Source: Lotus japonicus (Eukaryota > Streptophyta > Magnoliopsida > Fabales > Fabaceae). Taken from it: a stretch of DNA of 64,000 bases. The stretch covers positions 77,443,093-77,507,092 of the forward strand of contig NC_080042.1 in NCBI RefSeq assembly GCF_012489685.1, given 5' to 3'. Shown here piece after piece: positions 1 through 12,673 of this stretch. Position 1 is the first letter of the stretch; the number at the start of each line of letters is the position of its first letter. Below the pieces are notes generated by a model that saw only the letters and a list, made by a program, of their open reading frames with translations, made no database searches and was not told the origin of the DNA. The translations under genes and the position numbers were made by a program.

Positions 1-1933
1 TTTTTGTAAAAGAAGAAGCAGACCAGCACTTCAATTTATATCATTTATAAATAATTGTTATGCATTTTAGATTTGTTTGGATTATTTTTAAATCATAATC
101 ATTTTTTGAATACATTTAATAACTCATTGTTAATGAATGAATACATTTAAGTTAACCCATCATTTATAAACCTAATGCCTAATTACTCGATTAGATAATC
201 ATAACATATTTTTAGCCAACGTAACTCATACGACTATCACTAATCCTATTTTTCAAATAAAATAAATTGGGCAACATTATTTAAGAATCTATGTGCCGTA
301 CATAGGGGGTCCCCCAAACCCTTTGTAATGTACTGCTCCAGTAGCCTCCTAGTGTGATAGGATCTCAGTAATGCCAATGCATTGTGTCAGTGCCAGAAAC
401 CATATTCATTTTTTTACCAGTCTTTCTGTCCCTTCCCTTGCATTGCATGGACGTGCAGTGCTGAAAAGCATCTGACCCAAATTCAGAGGTTAAGAGAGAA
501 AGCTCCAAGGGACAAAAAGGGAACTCCAACACCTTTTCAAACCCTTCTTTAATTTCCTCTCTCTTGTTTTGTTTTATCCCTCCAAAAAATTTTATTTCTT
601 TTATTTAAATCACATGGTATCATTCACTAAATCAAAATTATGTTTGAGTCTGATATAACTTTTATGCTTTTTACACAAAAGTATTTATCGCATCTCCATT
701 ACCGTTCACAGTTCACAGTGACTTAAACTCAAGATTTCTGCTTAAGTTAAAATGACGCACATCTTTTCTTCTTCTGGTCTTCTAACAATGCATCTCTAAT
801 TATAAAATTGGGCTGGCACTTGCCGTGTCTGTAGCTGAGCTTCTGTACCACCATTCCATGTGGGACCCTACCACACTCTTTTACACACTTGGTTTTTCAG
901 CAAACCCATAAACTTTGTTTGTCTTTTTGCTTGGATATTTGGATTCTTTGTCTCTGCCATTTACACTTTGATGGTTGCATGACATGGTGAAAAAAATGGT
1001 CCAGTTAGTTTTAAATTTATGCAAATTAAAGCATCATATCTACCTCTATTTGACATGACATTGCTGTTCATTAATAATTTTAGTTAGATGAAGCCGTCTT
1101 TAGTCTTTACAGTGATGTCAAATACTAGTTGTACCATGGTGGTTCCATGTTTGGTTAGTTTCACAAGTTAAAGCTGCATGGACAAGCCACATGCATCGAT
1201 AATCGATTGGATGCTTAACTACCTGAACGTGGAGATTGATTTGAAGATTCTCTATTTCTTCTATCAACTATCTAGAGAATTGTGCAGATATTTTGTGAAG
1301 TAGAAAAAAATAAGGAATATGAATATCTTAGACATTTCATATACAAATTTTACATCGATCAGTAGTAAGGTTACTATCAAATGACTTTATGATACATGTT
1401 CAAAAAGTATAATAAAATTCATCAAAAAATACAAGGTAAAATTGATAACATTAGATTCATAAAGTAGATTCAGTCCTTCCTTAAACCTCACACATGACAG
1501 AGCTTTATGACACTGCCATTTCATTTTTTTTTGCTAGAAATAATTTAACAAAAATATATAAATATTTCTTTATATTTGATGTTGATCGATCGAAGAATTT
1601 AAGTTTAAATAAATGAGAATAATCAGAATACATGTGTCACTAATATCTTGTTCACAGATGTGTAAAGATGGTTCAGATGTAATTCAGTTTCAACTTTCAA
1701 CATCAAATGTAAATTAGTACTAATTATCTTATGAATGTAAAAATTAAACAAGAAAATAAATGAACAGTTAGAAATGCATTCTGAACAACTTGAATCATTG
1801 GCCTTGACAAAGAAAAGATTACATATTCTTCAATTTCTTATACTCCACTGATATTTTATCCTGCACAAACTAAAGGCTGGTCATGTAATTAACACTATCT
1901 AAAAATCAAATGGCATGTCCAGAAGAGTTATCA
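1..1933. other. Intergenic flank, no gene seen
   Basis: AT-rich sequence downstream of the AGO7 stop codon. No open frame, RNA gene or structured repeat that I can support. It should include the AGO7 3' UTR next to 1934, but I could not fix its end. Confidence 0.6.
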
Positions 1934-4900
1934 CTAGCAGTAGAACATGAGCTTCTTGATGTTTTCACTAAGTTTAGGAAGTGGTGCTGTCTTTGGAGGA
2001 GCAGCTCTTGATAATGTAGATGTGTTTCTGAACAAACCTAAGGACTCTGATCGCTCAAGGTAAAGTCTTCCTCTGTATGCAGCTAAATGTGCATAATATG
2101 CAGGAGGCACCAAAGAAATTGGCTTTGTACACCTAACAAAAGTGTAGCACAAATTGTAAACCAGCTTCTGAAGCTCATCAGAAGTAAACTGGTTTTCATC
2201 CCACAAGACATGGTAATGAGTTGGTCTGCTTGTTCCTTTCACACCCCAATGACTACAGAGATAGAAATCAAATTCCTTCGGATGAGTAATCACTGAATCG
2301 ACCACGGTCCCGGGAGGAATGTTTTCGTATAAAAAGTTATTCTGAGGGGAAGACGGATCAGTTTCACCGGGAAAGGGAAACAACCTTGTGTGATGCCTCT
2401 TCTGCACAACTGCAAAGGTAATGAGAGGTTTATAATCAGGAAACCTTTCACATGCGTGTCTTATGGATTGCAGTTCCTCTTGCATCACTTTGTGAAATTG
2501 TGTTTCGCTAACTCCGTCTCTAAAGAAAACTATTCGGTTGGGGAGTTTCTCTACCTCCTGATAAAAATCATCAAGCAATTCCCCCACCATTGGACCAAGA
2601 TCCTGGATAATTTCTTGTCTGTGTGTTTGGGACCTTATTCTTGAAATGTACTTGTTTGCTGTTGGCCAATTCATGCTACCAACAACAGCAGCAACAGATG
2701 GACTGGAATCATCAAGAGGATGAGGATGAGTCACATCGGCTCCCATGAATATCACGGGCTCATCGATGTGAAAGAGGCGTGGTAATTGAGAAGGCAGTGA
2801 GTTGTAGAGGGCAACTGTGCATCCACCAACTTTGGCATTGATTTTGAGGGCCAAATTTGCCAAGAACTGTGAACTTAACTTGCACAGATTTGGGTACAGG
2901 CAGCATTGGCTTATGAGACCGATACTTGTCTCAGCAATCCGTTTCAAGTCTGCATACCCTTTGTGTTTTCTCTCCATTACACAAATAAGAAGCTGGAGAT
3001 TGTTTGAGGCAGTCCTCTGGATTCTCTTGAGCTTAGATTCCAAAAGTGTGACATTGTTAAGAACCTGGCTTGATTCAAACTGGGGACTCATAACTGTGTT
3101 CTTATTAAGAAAAATGCCCAGTTGTTCACACCTTTGACATAATTGGTTTATGAATCTAGGGATATTAGACTTCTGCTCAGGGGTGCCCCCAAAGCTTACA
3201 AGTGCCCACCTTTCAATTGTAGTTCCTTCAAAGACATTGCCATCTAGAAGGTTCCACTGACGGTCATGGCGTGAAGGAGTAAGGTTTCTCACATGACCTC
3301 CATCTCCAAGCTTTAGTTTGGGAGGGTGAAGAATTCTCCCAGTCAACTTTGTCATTTCTCTTGAGACTTGGAGTTTGAATTCTCTTTCCTGCTCACCACT
3401 GTCAAAAGGATTTTACTTTTAAGGCATTAGAAACCAAAACAACATAAACATGAAAAAGAAAGAAAGCAAATGCTCCATAGTAATAATGTACAAGATTATA
3501 CACAATGTTCAATAAAGTGAAACAACTATTGTATCTTGTTACCTGGTAGACCCAACATTTCCTCTCATGACTCCTTCGATGATGGTTTTTCGTTCTCCTG
3601 GTCTTTGGCAGCCCATCTTGAGTATTCTTGCTGTCTGATCATCCGACAGTTTCCCGAGGAATTTCTGGCCTTCGCAGATCACACAAAGCTCCATAGGAAG
3701 ATAACAAGGTTTACTCCTACTAATCTGCAAGCATGGCAATTTTCGGAATTGTATGTCGTAGTTATAGTGATCTTTGAAGTAATTCACAAGCCTCAGATTC
3801 TGTCCATCCCTGTCAGCAAACCAAAGATTTTCAGTAGCCTCCTCAGTTAAGCCGTAGACACGGTATCTCTGAACTGTTTCTCTGTGGCAAACAAAGACCC
3901 TGATGTTCTTCAGTGCCTTCTCCACTTCCTTCCTTTCTTCACAAGTTAATTGAGTTGTCTTCCTTTGAGAAAGGTCTCGAAGAAACTCGAGGCGTTTCTG
4001 CAAGTATGAAATCACTCCTATACTCTCATGGAATGCAGTTACTGAGAAATCGAGATTGAGAGCAAGTCCTTGTTGGGTCGGTCGAAGACTCTGAAAGAAT
4101 CCCCTCAATCCCACAGCTCCTCCCCCAATGTCTTTGCTTCTTCCCATTGAATTTGAGTAGAATGATCTCCCTACAGGTATGCATTTCTCAGTCGGGCTTT
4201 CCCTCAGAACTACATCCAAAGCATGTAGATAATCCTGTGGAAGTGGAATCCATTCATCACCCTCTTTGCTCAAGTAGTTAGTTAACTCCTTCCCATCAAT
4301 CTTTGAGACTAGTTTGATATTTATCCGGAACAGTTTATGCTGTTCTTTCTTCTCCTTCAAGTCATACATTTCTCCATAAGGTGAAGTCAGTTTGCTTGTT
4401 GGGATTAGGAGGCTAATGTAGAACTCAAGCTTATCGTTTTGGAATTCAATTGAACTGTAAAGATTCTGTCTCCCATCATATGCCGGCAGAGCACCCGAGA
4501 GCATAGCAGAATTGTTATTTACCAATTTCTGTTTGATTTCCCTTGCCACATCCTTGGAGGGATGAGGAGTAATTTCAACATTGTAATGATAAATTTTTTG
4601 GGATGGATCAAACTGCACCAAAAAGTGGTTGGCAAGGAGAGAGATCACAGAACCTTCTTTTCCACCTGAGTCTGGCCTCCTTGCAACAATTAAGTCCTGT
4701 TGCTTCCTTGTTGGAATGAGTTTCCTCCCATCATCTCCTTTAAAGGATTCCTTAGTTTGCCGCTGAAGTTCCTTTGGGGCTGAATCTGTATGTGAAACAA
4801 GATGGTTCATCATTTTTCCAATTTATTTTGCTTCCACAGAAAGTACAAAATACCTAGAAAAGTTGAGGTGATAAATTTTTCTAATAAATTATAGTTACAT

Positions 4901-6152
4901 AACATTGTGTTGTTTGTGTGTTTAGAAACAATCTTTTATTAAAAGAATTTCCTTTAGATTGTATAAACTTTTCTCATGCTCCAATATTCACAAGTTAATC
5001 ATTACTATTCTCTCCAAATTCTGAGAACTTGACCAAGTGTTTGAAGTGTGGATTTTGGAACCTAAGCTGAGCACTTCAAACACTTGGTGAATTCACAGAA
5101 ATTTGGGACCTATGTTTCGATGTATGTTTCACTAAGCTAATCTGGATTGAAATGCTCAAACTTACTTCTCCTCATGCAGTAGTTGGGTTTACATATTAGC
5201 TCAAAATTGATTTAAGCCACAACTTAGTTTGCTAAGAAACAACTACAAATTATTTTGGCATCAACAAGTTTAGAAATTATCACTCTTCACAATCACAAAA
5301 AGCCAGAGGTATCAAAAAATAAATCATTTCACTTAAAATCTCACTTTTAACCAAAATCAATTCAATAGGTAAGCTCAAGGTTGAGAATGCTCAATCAAAC
5401 ACACACTTAAAGCTTCAAAAAAATGGTAGCATCAATATAGAGGAGAGTAAATAAAGATTCATAGTTACTAATGTAGTTAGGCCTTGTTATTGTTTGAAAA
5501 ACAGAGTCCTCATGCAAACCTTCACATTAAAAGCAGCAAAATAAAAACAAAATCTGGATCAAATCGAACATCATTGAACTTCAGAGATAAATTACAACCT
5601 AAATGCAATGTTCCTTTCTATATGATACAACCAGGAAGTAGTTTTTCTCTGAGAAGTTCAAGAAAATTAGGAAACTTTTTTTCCAGGTAAACCAAACAAG
5701 CAAGCCTAAAGAACAAATTCTTAACTTCTCTACTAACAAAACAAGATTGCAAACAAAAGGGTGAGTTTGAAATGGAAGGGAAAATGCTCCTACTTACCAG
5801 GAGCAAGAGCTGGTTCAGAGAGCTTGTAATCCGAAGAAGGAGAACTATTGAGTTTGCATGGAGGTTTCTGCAAATGGGTTTTTGAATTGATGCTCTGGTT
5901 TTGAGGGAAGGGTGGAATCAGAGGTAGTTGTTGAAGAGGTATAAGAGAAGGTAGAGGAAGAAGTGCTGGGTAGTACCTCTGATACTTGTTCTGGTTGTTG
6001 TTGTTGCAGAAGCCAACCTGAGCTGAGTACTGTAGCAGATGATGATGCTGATGATAGTGGTGATGCTCATGAGAGTTGGCTCCATTGATGAAGCTTCTTG
6101 TTTTTGTGGTGAGTTTCTGGGTAGCATTGGTGGAATCCTCTGTCTCTTCCAT
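1934..6152 (-). CDS. AGO7: ARGONAUTE7 (miR390/TAS3 pathway Argonaute)
   Basis: Three coding exons read on the minus strand: 6152-5798, 4785-3543 and 3398-1934. All have GT-AG junctions and phases 1 and 2 that join cleanly, giving 1020 residues; Arabidopsis AGO7 is about 990. The N-terminus is His/Gln/Pro-rich and low complexity. Exon 2 carries the N, linker-1 and PAZ regions, with the AGO7-like stretches GGGAVGLRGFFQSLR and VFVCHRETVQRYRVYGL. Exon 3 carries MID and PIWI. The slicer residues are visible: D754 in MGADVTHPH, E795 in HRQEII, D827 in FRDGVSE, and the His of HYHVLWDEN near 927-929, so it should cleave RNA. Known of the family: AGO7 binds miR390, cleaves TAS3 transcripts and starts tasiRNAs that target ARF3/ARF4 in leaf patterning. 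In legumes AGO7 mutants alter leaflets. The assignment to AGO7 rather than another AGO clade is from recalled similarity. Confidence 0.93.
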
Positions 6153-9100
6153 TATTTGATTGGGAGTTTTGAGAGAATAAGAGAATATGAGAAGATGGGG
6201 TTGGTTTGGATTCTATGCCTTGAATACAAGGTTGAAGATGCCACAACAAGAAACTAGAGAACTGTTCAAAGAGAGACAGAATAGGAAGAAAGAGCAAACC
6301 AAAGGTTAGTGAGAAGTGGGAAGAAGGTGAGGTAATTAAAACTTATACTATGTTTGGTTGAGATAAAAAGGAATTGAAAGTATAAAGCTTATGCTTTCAA
6401 TTTTTCTCATATTAATTAATTCACATAAAATATTATCTCACTTTTCTTATTTTATTTTTTAGTAAACTTTTTTTATCCACACTCTTATGTTGTGTTCGGA
6501 TGTGTGTTCCACACAAACATGTTTGGAAAGTCACAAGTTGTAGATTCTAGTTTAACGTTGTAGTTTATAGTTTCATGTGATTTTGAGGACTAATGTGAAT
6601 TTTGAAAGTGGAATCAAATATGCATTATTATTTTTTGGCAGTTTTTTTTGCTATTCACTTTTTTTAATACATGTATGTTTTATATGTGTAATCAACTCGT
6701 AAATATCTATATCATATATAGATGAGCTCTTTCAAGGTTAATGAGTTTTCTTCATTCACAAACTAAAACTTAAAATCTTAATGCATGTTTAGATACATGA
6801 TAACAAAGACTGTTAGACAAAAATTATGATTATGATTTTACCCCAATTTTTGACCGAGTATTCAAATATGTAGTTACTTACAAACTGAACTAATCATCTG
6901 TTTGTTTTGAAGTACTCTTTCTTAGATGCGTGGCAGTATACTTCAATAGAAAAAAATAAATTAAAAAGAGAATTGGCAGGCACATTTGAGTTGCATTAAA
7001 TGGGGGCGTAGAAAATGCCATTCACAAAAGAGGTATTGTCTGTATGCAGTTTGCAATCTGTCTGTATAAGAGTATCTTGTGTGTTAGAGGCATTAATATC
7101 ATCTTACATTGTCCTTGACTCTGTCTTCCACACAAGACTGACCTAGCATTTACCATTGGAAGTCAAATTAGGTCAAAAGGACCAAACAAGCCCTCTCCCT
7201 CCTTTTTATTTACCTCAATTATTTTATTGGAACTTACATTTATTATGCTTATGGGGATTGAGGTTTCACCTTCCAATCAATTTGAGTTCACACTTTGTCT
7301 CTCTTTAGCAGCATTATTTTCACTATGAACCAAAATTCTCAAACATCATCATCCCTTTGTTATGTCACTATTCTTGTCTATTTTCTGCAGGCTTCCATCA
7401 ACTTCACACATTGAATTTCCTGCTTGTCATTTATCAAGTCTTTGCTCTTGTTTCGTCATTAGCACCCTGATTCTTCAAAATCCTCATTCCTCAACAGAAC
7501 AAAGAGATATATTTCAGATAATTGGGACCATTTTGCTAGCCTGAAAATTGCTGTGTTGAAAATTACCCATTTTGAGTTATTTATTTTTCAAACATAGCTT
7601 TTGCAATGGGAAACATGAGAATGTTCAGCCTCAAGCACACATGCAGAAAATAAATTACAAAAGAAGCTCACAGTTCATTTTGGAAATCCAAATACTAGTA
7701 GGTTTGTATCACTTTCTTTTTCCCCATAATCCATAATTGATTTTGGCTCCAAACTCAATTAATATGATCTTCAAGCTTTAATGGAATTACTCTCATGACT
7801 ATAGGTGGTGGATACCTTAGAAAATTAAAGAAATTTTTCAAACACAATCAATTCTGAAGCAGAACCTAGTTTCAAATTTTTATGAGTAGTTTATGAGTTT
7901 TGAAAGAGATCCATCTAAAACATAAAAACAGAACCAATTCGAAACATAATCAATTCTATGAGTAGCTTACAGATTTCATAATTAGTTCTGAAAAAAAGTA
8001 AAAAGAGGATCCAAAGATGCTATAAGCCTATATAACCAAAGTCAATGTTTATAATTTCTTGTCTATGAGACATGATTTTCTTTCCCTTTCGATTCAACTC
8101 CCCTGGATGAAGCTTTGGTTCAGTGCATGTAACAATGGAAAGCAAAATTGTCTCAGCGGTCCAACCCCTGGTCTATTCAAGAAGTAGTGTGAGATCTTTC
8201 ATGAGGACTTATAATCATAACTGAAAAAAAGATAAATAGCTCTATACAAAGAACATAAACTAGCTTATCTCTTTCCAGTTTCCCTTTCATAATAATTTAG
8301 TTTGATCCCATCTTTAATTTTTACTTTTGCCCCATCTTTAGTCTGCATGATCAGTGGTGGTGGGACGGTAAGGCGGTAAGGGTCATTTCATGCACTTTGT
8401 AAGGTAAACATCAATTGAATGTGATGATGAGACAATATTATATGTGTGGAGCTTTCAGATATATTTAGTTCGATCTGATCATACCACATAACTCCTCTAA
8501 TCTTCATTGGTTTAGTGCTGTTTACACTAATTTTCTTTGTTATAAATATTGTCTATATTTACTGAAGTAACTCTTTAGGGTGGGTTTGGTTTGGTGTGGG
8601 AGGGGGAGAAGGCGCGATATATTGGAATGGACCAGTGCAATACTTCTAGAAAAATATGTGTTGGTAGGGTGAAAATGCTGACCCAAACATACACTTAGTT
8701 TACGACTTTAAATAGCATCTATGTGGGTTTAAATGAATTACACATCATTTAATTAAATATTTAATCTATAAATTAAGTAACCCTAATTCAATCCCAAAAT
8801 ACACTGATCTAATTTTTTCCCAACCCTAATTCTTTCTATTATGAAGAAATTGAAGCTTCGAGCATATGGCCTCCTTCTTCTCCCTTTTCCCCTTCCATCC
8901 CACATGTCCATTCTCCCCTCATTCTTCGCATTCAGCCCATTCTTCCGCTCTCCCCCTTCTTCGTGTTCAGATCCCCATGAGATGAAAGCATCATCGAAGA
9001 TTTTGACTTCATCCTCCATTTCATGATGGAGAGTATGTGATTGCGGAGAAATTTCATATTACTCTATAATAATCATTTTTTAACAAAGGTATAACTTACT

Positions 9101-9233
9101 TTTACCATACACAATTTTAGTAGAATCAATTATGTTCATAATAAATTATGCTACCCTGGTCCAAATACACTAAAGCAATCATTATCCTTACATTTTTTTT
9201 TCCTCTTTTCGAAATCACATGTTAATCATATTA
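6153..9233. other. AGO7 upstream region and intergenic DNA
   Basis: It should contain the AGO7 promoter and 5' UTR next to 6153. Only short, unlikely open frames. Fragments resembling MITE ends appear near 6350 (ATGTTTGGTTGAG), 6485, and 8577-8700, where GGTGGGTTTGGTTTGG faces ACCCAAACATACAC. None has target duplications I could confirm. Confidence 0.5.
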
Positions 9234-9241
9234 ATAATAAT

Positions 9242-9978
9242 CTGTGAAGCACGGGTACGCCAAATTGGCTTCCGTACCGGCACCGGGTGCGCACCGGGTG
9301 CGGGTACGCCTTGGGTGCGCTCCGGTGCGCACCGAAAATCTCTGGGTACGTCGCGGGCAATTGGGTGCGTCGGCGGTGCGTCAGCGGTGCGGCCGCTGGG
9401 TACTTCAGTGTAAAAAATTGATTTTTTTACTAATTAAATAATTCAAAAATATTTTCCCACAGATAGTAAGTTAGTAACTAAACCTAATTTACTCTCACGT
9501 TCACAATTGTTACCCTCTCCTCCACTTGACGCCGCTCTTCTCCTTTCTTATGCTCAACCTTTGTTCTCCTCTTCTCTCTCAGAAACACGTAAGTTCTCTA
9601 CAGCTACCTCTCTTCTCCTCTTCTCTCTTGCCTTCTAATGCAATCAATTTGTTGAGTGTTATCATAATCCATGCTGTAAAATTGTTGTATCTATATCTTA
9701 TGTCTCTTGAATGTTATTTTAATTGGTGTTATTGTCTCTTGTTTAAAGCTCAATGTTAGGGGTTGTTTATGAGCTATTTCTCATTTTGTGCTATTGTCTA
9801 TGTTAGAGGTTTGATATAGCCTATATTTTCTATTTTTACTTCACTATATACATAAATATACATATATCTACATTAACGTACCCAGGCGTACCCGCACCTA
9901 GGATTTTTTGAAATTGCCGTACCACGTACCCGGTACCGCACCCGTACCGGGTACCGTACCGGTACCCGTGCATCCTAG
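9242..9978. mobile_element. Non-autonomous hAT-like element, copy 1
   Basis: A 737-bp element with 17-bp terminal inverted repeats, CTGTGAAGCACGGGTAC on the left and the complement of CTAGGATGCACGGGTAC on the right (14 of 17 match). It is flanked by the 8-bp direct repeat ATAATAAT at 9234-9241 and 9979-9986. An 8-bp target duplication points to the hAT superfamily. The left 170 bp is GC- and CpG-rich with repeated GGTGCG and GGGTACG words, unlike the AT-rich surroundings. No transposase is encoded. It differs from copy 2 mainly by one extra 11-bp GC-rich unit near 9287. Confidence 0.88.
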
Positions 9979-10770
9979 ATAATAATAAAACCATAACACA
10001 TTCATAGTTTCTGAAAACTAAATTGAATAAACAACATATTATTATGTGGTTTGAGTTTCCAGCATAACGGAATTTACTGGGACACTTGATATGTGAAATG
10101 ATTTCATTTGAATTGATCTGAATCACTTGCTGTTACAAAGAGAACTTTTTTATTTGAACTACAGGTTGATATGCAGTAAAACCTACAGTTCACTGTATGC
10201 ATCTCTTTATTGTAATGATGTTGAGGAGGCGCCTGTGAAGCACGGGTACGCCAAATTGGCTTCCGTACCGGCACCGGGTGCGGGTACGCCTTGGGTGCGC
10301 TCCGGTGCGCACCGAAAATCTCTGGGTACGTCGCGGGCAATTGGGTGCGTCGGCGGTGCGTCAGCGGTGCGGCCGCTGGGTACTTCAGTGTAAAAAATTG
10401 ATTTTTTTACTAATTAAATAATTCAAAAATATTTTCCCACAGATAGTAAGTTAGTAACTAAACCTAATTTACTCTCACGTTCACAATTGTTACCCTCTCC
10501 TCCACTTGACGCCGCTCTTCTCCTTTCTTAGGCTTAAATATGTTGGGGGCCCCTATAAAATAGGGGTCCTTTGGTTTAAGCCCCTACAAAATTTTTTCTT
10601 GGGAATAAGCCCCTAATGAGAAAATAATATATAGTGATAAGCCCCTGCCGTCAACTTCCGTTAAAAAATATATGAGTCAGCAAACGGAGCTGACGTGGAC
10701 CTTTGCCACCTCATCAAGTGGGCCCACAAGCTGCTGACGTGGAAATGAGAAGAGAAATATGAAAATGCCA

Positions 10771-10837
10771 AATGTGGGATTTGAACCCAAGACCTAGAAC
10801 ATAATGGGCAACATCCTTCCCACTAGGCTACAAGCTG
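10771..10837 (-). repeat. tRNA-like segment in left MULE arm
   Basis: Read on the minus strand, an A-box-like TAGCCTAGTGGG (10819-10830) is followed about 30 bp later by a B-box-like GGGTTCAAATCCC (10776-10788). It matches RNA polymerase III promoter consensus but does not fold into an obvious functional tRNA with a full acceptor stem. It is likely a tRNA-derived segment carried by the transposon. Confidence 0.6.
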
Positions 10838-10925
10838 CATCATTAGTATAAGTGCAAAATTTAATATATATCTTATTTAAACTGAAGCTGCTAATATTTC
10901 AACCAAAAATTTAAAAATGTCCTAA

Positions 10926-10992
10926 GCATGATTTGAACCCAAAACATAGAGGTTCATGGAGGAGGCTCTAACCACTAAGTCAATGCCTAATT
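10926..10992 (-). repeat. tRNA-like segment inside the MULE
   Basis: The minus strand reads TGACTTAGTGGTTAGAG and then GGGTTCAAATCA, in the order and spacing of pol III A and B boxes. It is more diverged than the arm copies and is not a credible tRNA gene. Confidence 0.45.
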
Positions 10993-11320
10993 TATGCATG
11001 TATTTTTAGCGCAAAACTAAATATATATTTAAAAACAAACTGATAATGCTAAATAAATTTGATGTGGTAGATCTAAAAATTACATTTTTAGGCTCTTAGA
11101 CGCTCTTATATAATGTATCAATTTGAAACAAAATAAAATATTAAATGTAAATAGAAAAACATATTTACAAAACTTTAAAACGTAAAAAAGTTAAATCTTA
11201 CAAATTTATTAGAGTTCATATATTGACTTTTTTTAAGTACTAATGAGTATATATACTGAAAGAACAAAATAATAGTTTTTTATGATTTAAGTGGGGTTGA
11301 ATTCTTGTTCTTTTTTTTAC

Positions 11321-11357
<37 letters not shown>

Positions 11358-11374
11358 GCGCATGAATAACAAAA

Positions 11375-11442
11375 TGAGCCAGTGGCTCAATTGTAAGGAC
11401 ATTGAGTATGATCCTCCATTTATGGTGTTCGAATCCTGATTA
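11375..11442 (+). repeat. tRNA-like segment inside the MULE, plus strand
   Basis: The plus strand has AGTGGCTCAATTGTAAGGAC followed by GTGTTCGAATCC, again an A-box/B-box arrangement. It opposes the 10926-10992 copy, so the interior is also roughly symmetric. Confidence 0.45.
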
Positions 11443-11512
11443 TGGTGTTTTTAAAAAAAATTGTTAGTTTAAATGAGATATATATCAAATTTTGCACTTG
11501 TATTAAAGATGC

Positions 11513-11580
11513 AGCTTGTAGCCTAGTGGGAAGGATGTTGCCCATTATGCTCTAGGTCTTGGGTTCAAATCCCACATTTG
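11513..11580 (+). repeat. tRNA-like segment in right MULE arm
   Basis: Mirror copy of the left-arm segment: A-box-like TAGCCTAGTGGG at 11519-11530 and B-box-like GGGTTCAAATCCC at 11561-11573. The arms match closely, so both pairs are conserved between the two ends. Confidence 0.6.
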
Positions 11581-12673
11581 ACATTTTCATATTTCTCTTC
11601 TCATTTCCACGTCAACAGCTTGTGGGCCCACTTGATGAGGTGGCAAAGGTCCACGTCAGCTCCGTTTGCTGACTCATATATTTTTTAACGGAAGTTGACG
11701 GCAGGGGCTTATCACTATATATTATTTTCTCATTAGGAGCTTATTCCCAAGAAAAAATTTTGTAGGGGCTTAAACCAAAGGAACCCTATTTTATAGGGGC
11801 CTCCAACATATTTAAGCCCCTTTCTTATGCTCAACCTTTGTTCTCCTCTTCTCTCTCAGAAACACGTAAGTTCTCTACAGCTACCTCTCTTCTCCTCTTC
11901 TCTCTTGCCTTCTAATGCAATCAATTTGTTGAGTGTTATCATAATCCATGCTGTAAAATTGTTGTATCTATATCTTATGTCTCTTGAATGTTATTTTAAT
12001 TGGTGTTATTGTCTCTTGTTTAAAGCTCAATGTTAGGGGTTGTTTATGAGCTATTTCTCATTTTGTGCTATTGTCTATGTTAGAGGTTTGATATAGCCTA
12101 TATTTTCTATTTTTACTTCACTATATACATAAATATACATATATCTACATTAACGTACCCAGGCGTACCCGCACCTAGGATTTTTTGAAATTGCCGTACC
12201 ACGTACCCGGTACCGCACCCGTACCGGGTACCGTACCGGTACCCGTGCATCCTAGGGAGGCGCAGATGGTGAAAGTCACAGACTTTAATCTAGCCAGCCC
12301 TAAATTTGTGATGATGGTTGCTCTTTGTCAACGTATTCCCTACTATATGGCTTTTGAAAAATTCTGCCTTTAATTTCGCTTTTTACTAATTTTATATTCA
12401 GAAATGACAAATGTAATTTAAATAATAAGATATGAAATTCATAATTAATAGTACCAGCATGAATATTAATATTAATAGAATTTAATGATAATGCATTGTT
12501 AATGTAAACAATTTTTACACAAACATCCAATGATGGGTTGCCAAATCAGAAAATAAACTCATATTAATAATTTCAAATTTTTGGAAGTATGAGTAATTGT
12601 TAGTTTTTAATTAAACTGTCAGTTTTGATAAATAATTTTACTTTTCTTTTACTAAATAATTTAACTTGATTAA

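Larger units (their letters stand above)
10531..11818. mobile_element. Mutator-like element with long TIRs, nested in the hAT copy
   Basis: A 1288-bp insertion with inverted repeats of about 353 bp (10531-10883 and 11466-11818), starting GGCTTAAATATG and ending in its exact complement. It is flanked by the 9-bp direct repeat CCTTTCTTA at 10522-10530 and 11819-11827. The empty site can be seen in hAT copy 1. Long TIRs and a 9-bp duplication fit the Mutator superfamily. The interior (about 580 bp) is AT-rich, has a TA dinucleotide run and no transposase. Each arm and the interior carry tRNA-like box pairs, listed separately. Confidence 0.87.
10233..12255. mobile_element. Non-autonomous hAT-like element, copy 2 (interrupted)
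   Basis: Same termini as copy 1 and flanked by the 8-bp direct repeat GGAGGCGC at 10225-10232 and 12256-12263. This repeat is not low complexity, so it proves the element ends. It is 2023 bp because a 1288-bp element plus a 9-bp target duplication sits inside. Removing them leaves 726 bp, exactly copy 1 minus its 11-bp extra unit. The near identity of the copies points to recent movement. Confidence 0.9.

Noticed and set aside
9526..9759. 77-codon plus frame repeated at 11827-12036
   Set aside because: Lies wholly inside the hAT-like element in both copies. No transposase or other domain, so conservation is due to recent transposition.
10771..11580. Real tRNA genes in the MULE
   Set aside because: A and B boxes are present, but the full cloverleaf with paired acceptor stem could not be drawn, and the copies are part of the transposon arms.
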